Below are positions 12,384 to 12,407 of a stretch of DNA of 12,407 nt, in pieces. A program made the translations under genes and the position numbers. The DNA comes from Verrucomicrobiota bacterium. GTDB lineage: Bacteria; Verrucomicrobiota; Verrucomicrobiia; Opitutales; Opitutaceae. The stretch covers positions 1-12,407 of the forward strand of contig JAEZUE010000097.1 in the NCBI GenBank assembly GCA_023443455.1, in the 5' to 3' direction. The notes under the pieces are model-generated. The model was given only the letters and a program-made list of their open reading frames with translations, was not told the origin of the DNA and searched no databases. Numbering within the stretch: the stretch's first letter is position 1; every line of letters starts with the position of its first letter.

Positions 12384-12407
12384 GGAAACGGGGACGGTGC
12401 CCTGGTG

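Larger units (their letters stand above)
11945..12407. other. Gene-free right end with palindromes
   Basis: No gene can be supported in these 463 bp. Open frames are short and lack motifs. The stretch contains two perfect palindromes (12167-12204 and 12348-12383), a large broken inverted repeat (12074-12102 with 12212-12233) around the first, and an AT-rich island near 12246-12295. No terminator was found for the permease gene. Confidence 0.55.

Overview
The window is GC-rich, its genes are tightly packed, most start codons have no obvious Shine-Dalgarno sequence, and its gene families fit a member of the Verrucomicrobiota. A relative of Opitutus (Opitutaceae) is the best guess. That placement is an inference from the CE15 esterase, the uronate genes and the style of the short palindromic repeats; no marker gene proves it.

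Layout from left to right. Positions 1-562 hold a small, lower-GC zinc-ribbon protein of unknown function. Positions 563-1153 hold no credible gene but contain several direct repeats and a strong hairpin. Positions 1154-1741 (minus) hold an unrecognised ORF that ends in QLDLF, a beta-clamp-binding-like tail. Positions 1931-5724 (minus) form a three-gene uronate cluster transcribed in the order uxuA (mannonate dehydratase), SDR oxidoreductase (probable D-mannonate/fructuronate oxidoreductase), and a secreted CE15 glucuronoyl esterase. Both intergenic gaps of this cluster are filled with palindromic repeats. Positions 5957-6831 (plus) hold a small two-helix membrane protein and a QueD/6-carboxytetrahydropterin synthase. 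Positions 6832-7384 are a repeat-rich gap between convergent genes. Positions 7385-8520 (minus) hold ppnP and adk. Positions 8707-10398 (plus) hold an NAD-type malic enzyme with a clear rho-independent terminator. Positions 10709-11944 (plus) hold a NupG-like MFS permease. Positions 11945-12407 hold no credible gene but carry two copies of a perfect 36-38 bp palindrome spaced exactly 180 bp apart.

How the genes work together. The uronate cluster joins an extracellular step (cleaving the lignin-glucuronoxylan ester with CE15) to the intracellular route fructuronate, mannonate, 2-keto-3-deoxygluconate. This fits plant-cell-wall degradation. ppnP, adk and the nucleoside-symporter-like permease all touch nucleoside or nucleotide metabolism, but they lie in separate transcription units and are not shown to be one system.

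I found no defence system, CRISPR array, RNA gene or intact transposase. The most unusual content is non-coding: the twin perfect palindromes at the right end, and a modular repeat in which three hairpin modules (called B, A and C here) keep fixed spacing in two distant places.
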